Made by a program: the position numbers and the translations under genes
Source: Polaromonas sp.
GTDB lineage: Bacteria; Pseudomonadota; Gammaproteobacteria; Burkholderiales; Burkholderiaceae_C
NCBI GenBank assembly: GCA_028291985.1
Contig: JAQGNE010000070.1
Location: 1 to 64,000 of the forward strand
DNA: 64,000 bases
Reading direction: 5' to 3'
The notes under the pieces: model-generated
The model's input: only the letters and a program-made list of their open reading frames with translations
Database searches by the model: none
What the model was told of the DNA's origin: nothing
Shown here: positions 55,292 through 62,831 of the stretch, in pieces
Layout: each line of letters starts with the position of its first letter
How positions within the stretch are numbered: position 1 is the stretch's first letter

Positions 55292-57133
55292 ATGTACCAA
55301 TACACAGAATTTGACCGCCAGTTTGTCAAGGCCAGAGCCAATCAGTACCGGGACCAATTAAGCCGCTGGCAAGCCGGCCTGCTACCGGAAGACGAGTTTC
55401 GCCCCTTGCGCCTGCAGAACGGCTGGTATGTGCAGCGCTACGCACCCATGCTGCGGGTGGCGGTGCCTTATGGCGAGCTTTCAAGCACGCAGTTACGGGC
55501 GCTCTCCACCATCGCGAGCCAGTATGACCAGCCCGACACGGCGCTTTTCAAGCGCGCCCAGGCAGCCCAGGACGAGTTGGGAGACATTCCGCTCGATGAC
55601 GGGAAGTCTGTCAAAACAAACCTGACCAAGGGTTATGCGCACTTCACTACCCGCCATAACGTTCAGTACAACTGGATTCCGCTAGACAAATCTGCCGACG
55701 TGATGGACCTGCTGGCCAGTGTCAACATGCATGGCATCCAGACCAGCGGTAACTGCATCCGCAACATCACCAGCGACGAGCGCGCCGGCATTGCGGTTGA
55801 CGAGATCGCCGATCCGCGGCCGTTTGCGGAAATCATGCGCCAGTGGAGCACGCTTCACCCGGAGTTCGCGTTCTTGCCGCGCAAGTTCAAGGTAGCTATC
55901 ACCGGCGCAACTGAAGACCGGGCTGCGACCGCATGGCATGACGTTGGCCTGCATCTGGTCAAAAACGCTTCAGGAGAATTGGGCTTCAAGGTGCTGGTGG
56001 GCGGTGGCATGGGCCGCACGCCTATCCTGGGCATGGAAATTCGCAGCTTTTTGCCGTGGAACCAGATCCTCAACTACCTCGAAGCCATTGTTCGCGCCTA
56101 CAACCGCTTTGGCCGTCGGGACAATATCTACAAGGCTCGCATCAAGATTCTGGTCAAGGCAGAGGGCCAGCAATTTGTTGACCAGGTCGAGGCCGAGTAC
56201 CAGGACATTCTTCAGATTGACGGCGCGCCGCACACCATCACCCCGGCAGAACTGGCGCGGGTGTCGGCATCTTTTGTCGAGCCTGACCTGACTTCCCTGC
56301 ATGCAAGTCTGAAGGGCGCACCTCCTGCTGCAGCTCCGGTGGCAGCTGCCGACAACACCGAGTATTCCCGCTGGCTGAAGCAAAATGTGGCGCCCCACAA
56401 AAACCCTGAGTTGCGCATTGTGACGCTGTCGTTCAAGCGTCTGGGCCAGGCCCCTGGTGACGCCACGGCAGACCAGCTGAAGCTGGCGGCTGACCTGGCC
56501 GACCAGTTCAGCGCCGGCGAAGCGCGGGTCACGCATGACCAGAACCTGGTGCTGCCGTGGGTACATCAGGCGCAGCTGACGGCGCTGTGGGAGGCCGCTC
56601 GCAAGGCCGGTTTTGCACGCGCCAACATCCGGCTGCTGACCGACATGATCGCCTGCCCCGGCGGCGATTTTTGTTCGCTGGCCAATGCGCGATCGTTGCC
56701 ACTGGCTGAAGCCATCACCCGCCGCTACCAGGACCTGGACGAACTGCACGACCTGGGTGAGATCGACCTGCATATCAGCGGTTGTATCAACTCGTGTGGC
56801 CACCACCACAGCGGTCATATTGGCATTCTGGGCGTCGACAAGGATGGCAAGGAGTGGTATCAGATCACGCTCGGCGGCTCTGATGGGTCGCTGCTGTCGG
56901 GAGCGCCCGCCACCGGCAAGGTGGTTGGGCCTTCGTTTTCGGCTGCTGAAGTGCCGCATGTGATTGAAGCCGTGCTCGAGACCTACCGCGAACTGCGCCT
57001 GCCCGCCGACGGCAGGCAGGAAACATTCATCAGCGCCCTGCGTCGGCTGGGCGCTGATCCCTTCAAGGCCGCCGCCAATGGTGTGCGCTTTGCCGCAGCG
57101 GCCAGTCCGATAGCTGAAGCGCAAGTCGCGTGA
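55292..57133 (+). CDS. cysI: Assimilatory sulfite reductase hemoprotein (nitrite/sulfite reductase family)
   Basis: 613 residues. Two ferredoxin-like half domains surround the siroheme and 4Fe-4S site. Cluster/siroheme cysteines are in IACPGGDFCSLANARS and SGCINSCGHHHSGHIG. The substrate-site basic residues are expected in the KTNLTKGYAHFTTR and NIKTSGN-like TSGNCIRNIT regions. It reduces sulfite to sulfide with six electrons. No cysJ flavoprotein is nearby, so electrons probably come from ferredoxin; fdxA and a ferredoxin-NADP reductase lie 4 kb downstream. The next gene starts at or just after its stop. Confidence 0.93.
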   Translation: MYQYTEFDRQFVKARANQYRDQLSRWQAGLLPEDEFRPLRLQNGWYVQRYAPMLRVAVPYGELSSTQLRALSTIASQYDQPDTALFKRAQAAQDELGDIPLDDGKSVKTNLTKGYAHFTTRHNVQYNWIPLDKSADVMDLLASVNMHGIQTSGNCIRNITSDERAGIAVDEIADPRPFAEIMRQWSTLHPEFAFLPRKFKVAITGATEDRAATAWHDVGLHLVKNASGELGFKVLVGGGMGRTPILGMEIRSFLPWNQILNYLEAIVRAYNRFGRRDNIYKARIKILVKAEGQQFVDQVEAEYQDILQIDGAPHTITPAELARVSASFVEPDLTSLHASLKGAPPAAAPVAAADNTEYSRWLKQNVAPHKNPELRIVTLSFKRLGQAPGDATADQLKLAADLADQFSAGEARVTHDQNLVLPWVHQAQLTALWEAARKAGFARANIRLLTDMIACPGGDFCSLANARSLPLAEAITRRYQDLDELHDLGEIDLHISGCINSCGHHHSGHIGILGVDKDGKEWYQITLGGSDGSLLSGAPATGKVVGPSFSAAEVPHVIEAVLETYRELRLPADGRQETFISALRRLGADPFKAAANGVRFAAAASPIAEAQVA

Positions 57134-57141
57134 AAGAAAAC

Positions 57142-57189
57142 ACTATGAAATTGATAGCTGCAACCCCTGGAGAAACAACGGCTGAGGGC
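57142..57189 (+). repeat. 48-nt palindromic element, supplying the 5' end of the DUF934 gene
   Basis: Arm ACTATGAAATTGATAGC (first base diverged), then a 20-nt middle and right end GGCTGAGGGC. The ATG at 57145 lies inside the arm. The element is in the same orientation and frame as the copies in ygfZ and the patatin-like gene. Confidence 0.65.
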
Positions 57190-57546
57190 AAAATTGATCC
57201 AAAAATTCTGTCGCTAGACAACACCGCTGACCCGCGTGAGGTTTCGTTGGCCGGTATTGAGCGTATCGACCTGCACTTTCCCAAGTTCACCGACGGGCGG
57301 GCCTTCAGCCAGGCTTTTTTGCTGAGCCGCCGTCTTGGCTTCAAGGGCGACATCCGCGCAACCGGTGATGTGCTGGTGGACCAGCTGGGGCAAATGGAGC
57401 GCAGTGGCTTTACTGAAGCGATGCTCCGCGCGGACCAGAACCCCGAGATTGCCCAGCGTGTGCTGGGCAGCTACCCCGGTTATGCCGTTGGCAAATACCA
57501 GGGTGACGCGGTTCAGGCCAGCCCGCACTTTGTGGTGGCGGCTTGA
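57145..57546 (+). CDS. DUF934 protein linked to sulfite reductase
   Basis: 133 residues from ATG 57145. The conserved DUF934 region begins near LSLDNTADPREVSLAGIERI, then DLHFPKFTDGRAFSQAFLLS, RRLGFKGDIRATGDVLVDQL and FTEAMLRADQNPEIAQRVLG. DUF934 proteins regularly follow cysI in beta- and alphaproteobacteria and are thought to assist sulfite reduction, though the role is not settled. The alternative GTG at 57130 overlaps the cysI stop (GTGA) and is probably the ancestral start. The first 15 residues from ATG are encoded by a 48-nt palindromic element, so the element seems to have moved or created the start. Confidence 0.88.
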   Translation: MKLIAATPGETTAEGKIDPKILSLDNTADPREVSLAGIERIDLHFPKFTDGRAFSQAFLLSRRLGFKGDIRATGDVLVDQLGQMERSGFTEAMLRADQNPEIAQRVLGSYPGYAVGKYQGDAVQASPHFVVAA

Positions 57547-57641
57547 CCGCATCGAAGGCGTCTGTCGATAGTTGACGGCATCAGCGTCATTTACGGCTCA
57601 CACACCCTCAACGATAAACCGACATCAACTAGAAACCACAC

Positions 57642-58472
57642 ATGGGCGCTATTTCCCTTTACGCCAAACCGTCAGCCACCTTTGCGCAAAAGCTGCAGGC
57701 GAGCAAGGCGCTGCTTGCAGCCGCCGCTGCCCAGCATTTTCCGTTGACGCAGGCTTCCAGCCTGGGGGCCGAAGACATGGTAATCAGTCACCTCATAGCC
57801 GAGGCCGTCCTGCCATGCCGCATCTTCGTGCTGGACACGCGCATGCTGCATGCGCAGACGCTGGCGCTGGTGGGTGAGCTGGAATCACGCTATGGCCTCA
57901 AGATCGATGTGTATCAGCCTGATCCTGCGGCGGCTGAGACATTCGTCACCACATTTGGCGACGGCGCCATGTACAAAAGCCTCAAGTTACGCAAGGCCTG
58001 CTGCGACTTTCGGAAAATGGAGCCGCTGGAGCGGGCGCTGGCTGGCAAAAAAGGCTGGATCACCGGCTTGCGGCGTGAGCAGTCCAACGCCAGGGCCGAT
58101 GTGCATGACATCGAGTTGCAAAAGCTGACGGTCAACGGCCGGCCTGTCACCCGCAGCAAGATCAATCCGCTCGCCGACTGGACCTGGGGCGATGTATGGC
58201 ATTTCATCTCGGTCCACCACGTGCCGTACAACGCGCTGCATGACGAATTCTTTCCCAGCATTGGCTGCGCGCCATGCACCCGCGCGGTCACGCTCGGCGA
58301 AGACTTTCGTTCGGGCCGCTGGTGGTGGGAGCAGGAAAGTGCCAAAGAGTGCGGCCTGCATGTCGCCGATGCCAGCGCCGGCGCTGCACCCGGCCAGGAA
58401 CCACGCGTGTTTGAAACCGCATCCCCGTTTTCCAGCCTCTCGCGCATACCCATCAAAGAAATCACCGCATGA
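57642..58472 (+). CDS. cysH: Adenylylsulfate (APS) reductase, CysH family
   Basis: 276 residues. PP-loop-type ATP pyrophosphatase fold (SSLGAEDMVISHLI), the 4Fe-4S cysteine set C120-C121 in RKACCDFRK and C209/C212 in IGCAPCTRA, and the catalytic Cys237 in the terminal KECGLH. The paired Cys motif marks the APS-using group rather than the E. coli PAPS reductase, so no APS kinase (cysC) is required, and none is seen here. It produces sulfite from APS with thioredoxin or glutathione as donor. The stop overlaps the cysD start (ATGA). Confidence 0.93.
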   Translation: MGAISLYAKPSATFAQKLQASKALLAAAAAQHFPLTQASSLGAEDMVISHLIAEAVLPCRIFVLDTRMLHAQTLALVGELESRYGLKIDVYQPDPAAAETFVTTFGDGAMYKSLKLRKACCDFRKMEPLERALAGKKGWITGLRREQSNARADVHDIELQKLTVNGRPVTRSKINPLADWTWGDVWHFISVHHVPYNALHDEFFPSIGCAPCTRAVTLGEDFRSGRWWWEQESAKECGLHVADASAGAAPGQEPRVFETASPFSSLSRIPIKEITA

Positions 58473-59413
58473 ACGCCCGAACCGAACCCCAACTGCTTGG
58501 CCACCTGAGCAACGCTCACCTGGATGCGCTGGAAGAAGAAGCGATCTTCATCCTGCGCGAAGTCGCCGCGACATTTGAGCGGCCCACGCTGCTTTTCTCG
58601 GGCGGCAAAGACTCGCTGGTCCTGCTCAAGTGCGCTGAAAAAGCTTTCGTTGACAAGCAGCGTGGCTCGGGTATTCCTTACCCCCTGCTGATGATCGACA
58701 CCGGCCATAACTTCCAGGAAGTGACCGACTTCCGTGACTATCGGGCCCAGCAGCTGGGCGCCAATCTGGTGGTGCGCAGTGTTGAAGACTCGATGAAGCG
58801 TGGCACCGTTCGCCTGGCGCATCCAGGCGAATCCCGCAATGTGCACCAGTCGGTCACGCTGCTGGAGGCCATCGACGAGTTTCGCTTTGATGCCTTGATT
58901 GGCGGTGCCCGGCGTGATGAGGAAAAAGCACGCGCCAAGGAGCGTATTTTTTCGCACCGCGATGCGTTTGGCCAGTGGCAACCCAAGGCGCAGCGCCCCG
59001 AACTGTGGACCCTGTTCAACACGCGCATACAGCCGGGCGAGCACTTCCGGGTGTTCCCCATTTCCAACTGGACTGAACTGGATGTGTGGCAATACATCGA
59101 GCGCGAGGCTATCGAGCTGCCGTCACTCTATTACGCGCATCAGCGCAGGGTGGTGGAGCGCAAGGGCCTGCTGGTTCCCGTGACCGGATTGACGCCCCTG
59201 CGCGACGGTGAGACCGCAGTTGAAAAGACCGTGCGCTTTCGTACCGTGGGCGACATCACCTGCACCTGCCCGGTGGAAAGCCCTGCCATGAATGCCAGCG
59301 ATGTGGTCCTGGAGACGCTGGCCGCCGACGTGAGCGAACGTGGTGCAACCCGCATGGACGACAAGACCTCCGACGCGTCCATGGAAAAACGTAAAAAAGA
59401 AGGTTATTTCTGA
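58469..59413 (+). CDS. cysD: Sulfate adenylyltransferase subunit 2
   Basis: 314 residues. PP-loop LLFSGGKDSLVLLKCAEKAF, LMIDTGHNFQEVTDFRD, VGGARRDEEKARAKER-type IGGARRDEEKARAKE and FPISNWTELDVWQYI, all CysD hallmarks. With CysN it makes APS from ATP and sulfate. It overlaps cysH by 4 nt and cysN by 1 nt (TGATG), so the three are tightly coupled. Confidence 0.95.
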   Translation: MNARTEPQLLGHLSNAHLDALEEEAIFILREVAATFERPTLLFSGGKDSLVLLKCAEKAFVDKQRGSGIPYPLLMIDTGHNFQEVTDFRDYRAQQLGANLVVRSVEDSMKRGTVRLAHPGESRNVHQSVTLLEAIDEFRFDALIGGARRDEEKARAKERIFSHRDAFGQWQPKAQRPELWTLFNTRIQPGEHFRVFPISNWTELDVWQYIEREAIELPSLYYAHQRRVVERKGLLVPVTGLTPLRDGETAVEKTVRFRTVGDITCTCPVESPAMNASDVVLETLAADVSERGATRMDDKTSDASMEKRKKEGYF

Positions 59414-60741
59414 TGAGCACGCCAACGTCAACCCTACTTGAGAAGCCAGGCTCGGCCGTTGCCGGAGATGCTGGTCAGGACACCCGCGCCGCACTGCGTT
59501 TTGTCACCTGCGGCAGTGTGGATGACGGCAAGAGCACGCTGATTGGCCGCTTGCTGGTAGACAGCAAGACCGTGTTGCAGGATCAGCTGGCCGGTGTGCA
59601 GCGTGGCGGGCAGACCGATCTGGCCTTGTTGACCGACGGTCTGCAGGCCGAGCGCGAGCAGGGCATCACGATTGACGTGGCCTACCGGTACTTCAACACA
59701 GTGGCCCGCAAATTCATCATTGCCGATGCCCCTGGCCATGAGCAGTACACCCGCAATATGGTGACGGCCGCCTCCAGCGCCGACGCCGCGGTGGTGCTGG
59801 TGGACGCCACCAAGCTCGACTGGAAATCACCCCTGCCGGAGTTGCTGCCGCAAACGCGCCGGCATTCACTGCTGGTCAACCTGCTGCGTGTTCCGGCTAT
59901 CGTGTTTGCCGTCAACAAGCTTGACGCAGTGGACGACCCGGCGCTGGCTTTTGCCCATATCAGCCAGGCCTTGCAGCGCTTCACCGCCGATGCAGGCATT
60001 GCGGTAACGGCCATCGTTCCGGTGTCAGCGCTTGTCGGCTACAACGTGGTTGATGCGCAACCCGGCTGGTGCGATTACGCGGGACAGAGCCTTCTGCAGA
60101 TTCTTGAGCAGGTTTCGGCGACACCTGCTGATGTGGCCAGCCCGTTTGCCTTTCCGGTTCAGTGGGTCGAGAAGTTCTCGAGCAGCAGCGTGACATCGCA
60201 AGGCCGACGAATTTTCTGGGGCCGTATTGCCAGCGGTCTGCTAAAGCCCGGCCAGCCTGTCACGGTTCTGCCCAGTGGAAAAACCGCGCTGGTCGCGGAA
60301 GTCTTGGACCACGCGCGCCAGCCACGGGATGTAGCGGCTGGGCATAGTGCCGGCATCATCCTTGACCGGGAACTGGACGTCTCCCGCGGCGACTGGTTGA
60401 TGGCGTCTGGCGGTTTCGATTCAACCTCGGGCGCCAAAACACTTGCGGCGACCGTGGCCTGGATGGACGAAGAACCGCTGGTGCCAGGCCGGCTTTACTG
60501 GGCACTGCACGGACACCGCTGGGTAAAGGCCAAGGTTACACGCATCGTGCACCAGATCGATATCAACACGCTGCAGACGCACGACGCCACCCGGCTGGAG
60601 GCCAACGCCATCGGCGTGGTGGAGTTGTCGTTGCTCGAGCCGATCGCAGCGCTGCCTTACCTGGAGTCCAGGGTGCTGGGCTCGCTGGTGCTGGTGGACA
60701 CCGCATCGCACAAGACCTCGGGCGCTGCGCTGGTGCTTTGA
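59413..60741 (+). CDS. cysN: Sulfate adenylyltransferase subunit 1 (GTPase)
   Basis: 442 residues. Translation-factor GTPase: G1 GSVDDGKSTLIGRLL, G2/switch region EREQGITIDVAYRYF, G3 DAPGHEQYTRNM, G4 NKLDAVDD. Beta-barrel domains follow from about residue 240. It couples GTP hydrolysis to APS formation by CysD. There is no C-terminal APS kinase (CysC) domain, consistent with an APS-reducing pathway. Confidence 0.95.
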   Translation: MSTPTSTLLEKPGSAVAGDAGQDTRAALRFVTCGSVDDGKSTLIGRLLVDSKTVLQDQLAGVQRGGQTDLALLTDGLQAEREQGITIDVAYRYFNTVARKFIIADAPGHEQYTRNMVTAASSADAAVVLVDATKLDWKSPLPELLPQTRRHSLLVNLLRVPAIVFAVNKLDAVDDPALAFAHISQALQRFTADAGIAVTAIVPVSALVGYNVVDAQPGWCDYAGQSLLQILEQVSATPADVASPFAFPVQWVEKFSSSSVTSQGRRIFWGRIASGLLKPGQPVTVLPSGKTALVAEVLDHARQPRDVAAGHSAGIILDRELDVSRGDWLMASGGFDSTSGAKTLAATVAWMDEEPLVPGRLYWALHGHRWVKAKVTRIVHQIDINTLQTHDATRLEANAIGVVELSLLEPIAALPYLESRVLGSLVLVDTASHKTSGAALVL

Positions 60742-60857
60742 GCGCCTTCCGGGCCTGCTCAAGCCGCGCTGCGTGCGGCTGGCATGCTCCCCGATCCAAC
60801 CGTGCGGTGGAAAGCTCTTAAAATTGAGGGTTTCACCGCTTAGCCCATCACACACCC

Positions 60858-61187
60858 ATGACTCACATCGTTTCCGAATCCTGCATCCGCTGTAAATACA
60901 CCGACTGCGTGGATGTCTGCCCTGTGGATTGCTTCCGCGAAGGCCCGAACATGCTGGTCATCGATCCGGACGAATGCATCGACTGCGCGGTTTGCATTCC
61001 GGAATGCCCTGTCAATGCGATTTATGCCGAAGAAGACGTTCCTGCCGATCAGCTGGCTTTTATCCAGCTGAATGTCGAGCTCAGCCGCGCGGCTGGCTGG
61101 AAGAGCATTACCAAGCGCAAGGATGCGCTGCCCGATGCTGAAGAATGGAAAGACAAGACTGGAAAGCTGTCAGAGCTGGTTCGGTGA
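60858..61187 (+). CDS. fdxA: 7Fe ferredoxin FdxA
   Basis: 109 residues with the FdxA cysteine pattern: [17 protein letters not shown] (C9 to C25) and [12 protein letters not shown] (C40 to C50), giving one 3Fe-4S and one 4Fe-4S cluster. The C-terminal extension ([20 protein letters not shown]) is also typical. A likely electron donor, with a ferredoxin-NADP reductase gene next to it; service to CysI is inference. Confidence 0.95.
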   Translation: MTHIVSESCIRCKYTDCVDVCPVDCFREGPNMLVIDPDECIDCAVCIPECPVNAIYAEEDVPADQLAFIQLNVELSRAAGWKSITKRKDALPDAEEWKDKTGKLSELVR

Positions 61188-61195
61188 TTGATTCA

Positions 61196-61310
61196 CCCCC
61201 TCCGGATGCTCACCTCGTGTAGCACCTACCCCCCTTGCAGGAGGCGGCGCCTGCGGCTTGGCAACGCCAGTTCCGCGGCCCATGCTGGTGGCACTGCAAG
61301 AGCTGTTTCC
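61196..61310 (+). repeat. GC-rich intergenic-type repeat, second copy
   Basis: CACCCCCTCCGG, CTACCCCCC, GGCGCCTGCGGCTTGGCAAC, then TTCCGCGGCCC. These blocks match, in order, the repeat found inside cysW (minus strand 37070-37270), though shorter and more diverged. It fills the gap between fdxA and the reductase gene. Confidence 0.65.
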
Positions 61311-61324
61311 GGGTGCGCAAAAAA

Positions 61325-62407
61325 ATGACGGACCAGATAACGGAGCATCAGGCCATAGAAACCGACGCGCTTATCGTCGGCGCTGGCCCGGCCGGCCTGT
61401 TTCAGGCCTTCCAGCTCGGCTTGCTTGAGATCTCATCGCACATCGTTGATGCCCTGCCCTATGCCGGCGGCCAGTGCATCGAGTTGTACCCCGACAAGCC
61501 GATCTATGACATTCCGGGCCTGCCTTTCTGTACCGGGCGTCAGTTGGTTGGCAATCTGCTTGAACAGCTTGCACCCTTTAAACCGGTGATGCACCTGGGG
61601 CAAATGATTAGCGGATTTGAAAAGAGGCCCGATGGCCGCTTTGCAGTGACGACGTCGACCGGCGCGGTTTTTTGGGTGAAGTGCGTGGTTGTGGCGGCCG
61701 GCGTCGGCGCTTTTCAGCCCAAGCGGCTCGCTATTGAGGGCATCGATCGCTTTCAAGGCAAGCAGCTGTTCTATCCCCTAGGGCCGGCAGAAGGATTTGC
61801 CGGCAAAAGCGTTTTGCTGGTGGGTGGCGATGACGTCGCCCTGGACTGGGCAACTGCGCTTGCCGCCGCCGCGGCAACAGCCCGGCCAAAAAGCATCGCC
61901 CTGCTGCACCGCCGCGATGTGTTGCAGGCCAGTCTTGAAGCAACGACCAGGTTCAAGGCTGCCTGTGAGGACGGCGCCGTCAGTTTCGCTGTTGGGCAGA
62001 TCACCGGATATGTCGAGGAAAACGGCGTGATGGCCGCTGTGCAGGTCATGGATGTAGAAGGTCAAACCCGACCAATGCCTGTCGATGCCGTGCTTGTCTT
62101 TTTGGGGCTGTCGCCCAGGCTGGGGCCGATCGCCGATTGGGGCCTCGAAATGGAGCGCAAGCAGGTGCCGGTGGATACCGAGAAGTTTTCGACGCGCATT
62201 CCTGGCGTATTTGCGGTGGGCGACATCAACACCTACCTGGGCAAGAAAAAACTGATTTTGAGCGCCTTTCATGAATGCGCTCTGGCTGCTTTTGGTGTTG
62301 CTGCGCACATCCGTCCAGACAGCAAAATACCGCTGCAATACACGACCACCAGCACCCGCCTGCACACGTTGCTGGGTGTGGCGCCGGTGTCCGCTGCCGG
62401 CAACTGA
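61325..62407 (+). CDS. Ferredoxin-NADP reductase, thioredoxin-reductase-like type
   Basis: 360 residues from ATG 61325. FAD motif ALIVGAGPAGLFQAFQLGLL, DALPYAGGQCIELYPDKPIYD, NADP motif LLVGGDDVALDWA, and FAVGDINTYLGKKKLILSAF. It lacks the CxxC redox centre of thioredoxin reductases, as expected for the FNR2 type (YumC-like). It reduces ferredoxin with NADPH, here probably FdxA. The open frame extends to 61235, but those 30 residues come from the GC-rich repeat. Confidence 0.9.
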   Translation: MTDQITEHQAIETDALIVGAGPAGLFQAFQLGLLEISSHIVDALPYAGGQCIELYPDKPIYDIPGLPFCTGRQLVGNLLEQLAPFKPVMHLGQMISGFEKRPDGRFAVTTSTGAVFWVKCVVVAAGVGAFQPKRLAIEGIDRFQGKQLFYPLGPAEGFAGKSVLLVGGDDVALDWATALAAAAATARPKSIALLHRRDVLQASLEATTRFKAACEDGAVSFAVGQITGYVEENGVMAAVQVMDVEGQTRPMPVDAVLVFLGLSPRLGPIADWGLEMERKQVPVDTEKFSTRIPGVFAVGDINTYLGKKKLILSAFHECALAAFGVAAHIRPDSKIPLQYTTTSTRLHTLLGVAPVSAAGN

Positions 62408-62558
62408 CCCCGGCAGACCGAAAGTCCCTTGCTGTTATCCAGGCAGCACACAGCCCAATAAACGCTAGGGCTTGCGAGCACTTTGACCGGCATCGTTGGG
62501 CATTGGCAGGGCAACCTTGCATGCAAGCGCGTCACTCCTTATAGATTTATATAAAAGT

Positions 62559-62606
62559 GGCTGTAGCCCAGGTTATACAAGGGGTATCAGCTATCGATAG
62601 CATAGC
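62559..62606 (-). repeat. 48-nt palindromic element
   Basis: Read on the minus strand: left arm GCTATGCTATCGATAGC, right end GGGCTACAGCC. It lies between the reductase gene and the TPP riboswitch. The remaining gap 62408-62672 holds no gene. Confidence 0.8.
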
Positions 62607-62672
62607 AAATGCATTCCAGGCCCCGCCCACCCACCATCGCCTACACTTGCCGCTGCGTACCCCGGTGCGCGC

Positions 62673-62768
62673 CCGCTAGGGGTGTTGCCGGTTTGCTCGG
62701 CTCGAGCACTGGCGACTGAGAAAGTCCCTTTGAACCTGATTGAGGTAATCCTCGCGCAGGAAAGCACG
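62673..62768 (+). promoter_or_regulatory. TPP riboswitch (THI element)
   Basis: Conserved THI-box pieces in the right order: CTAGGGGTGTTG (5' side), CTGAGAAAGTCCCTTTGAAC then CTGATTGAGGTAATCCTCGC (core), and GCAGGAAAGC (3' side). The P1 ends GCT/AGC pair. It lies 63 nt before cytX and should reduce its expression when thiamine diphosphate is plentiful. Confidence 0.93.
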
Positions 62769-62831
62769 TAGACGCTGTCCGCCGGACCGGCCGCGCCCAA
62801 GCCAACCTGCTGTTAACGACTGGATCTGTTA

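Noticed and set aside
55970-57124. Minus-strand frame of 384 codons opposite cysI
   Set aside because: Shadow frame of a GC-rich gene; cysI on the plus strand has all expected motifs.
57914-59092. Minus-strand frame of 392 codons opposite cysH-cysD
   Set aside because: Spans two well-supported, coupled genes on the other strand and has no domain signature.
61235-61324. N-terminal extension of the ferredoxin-NADP reductase
   Set aside because: The 30 residues are translated from the GC-rich repeat; ATG 61325 begins right before the FAD motif.
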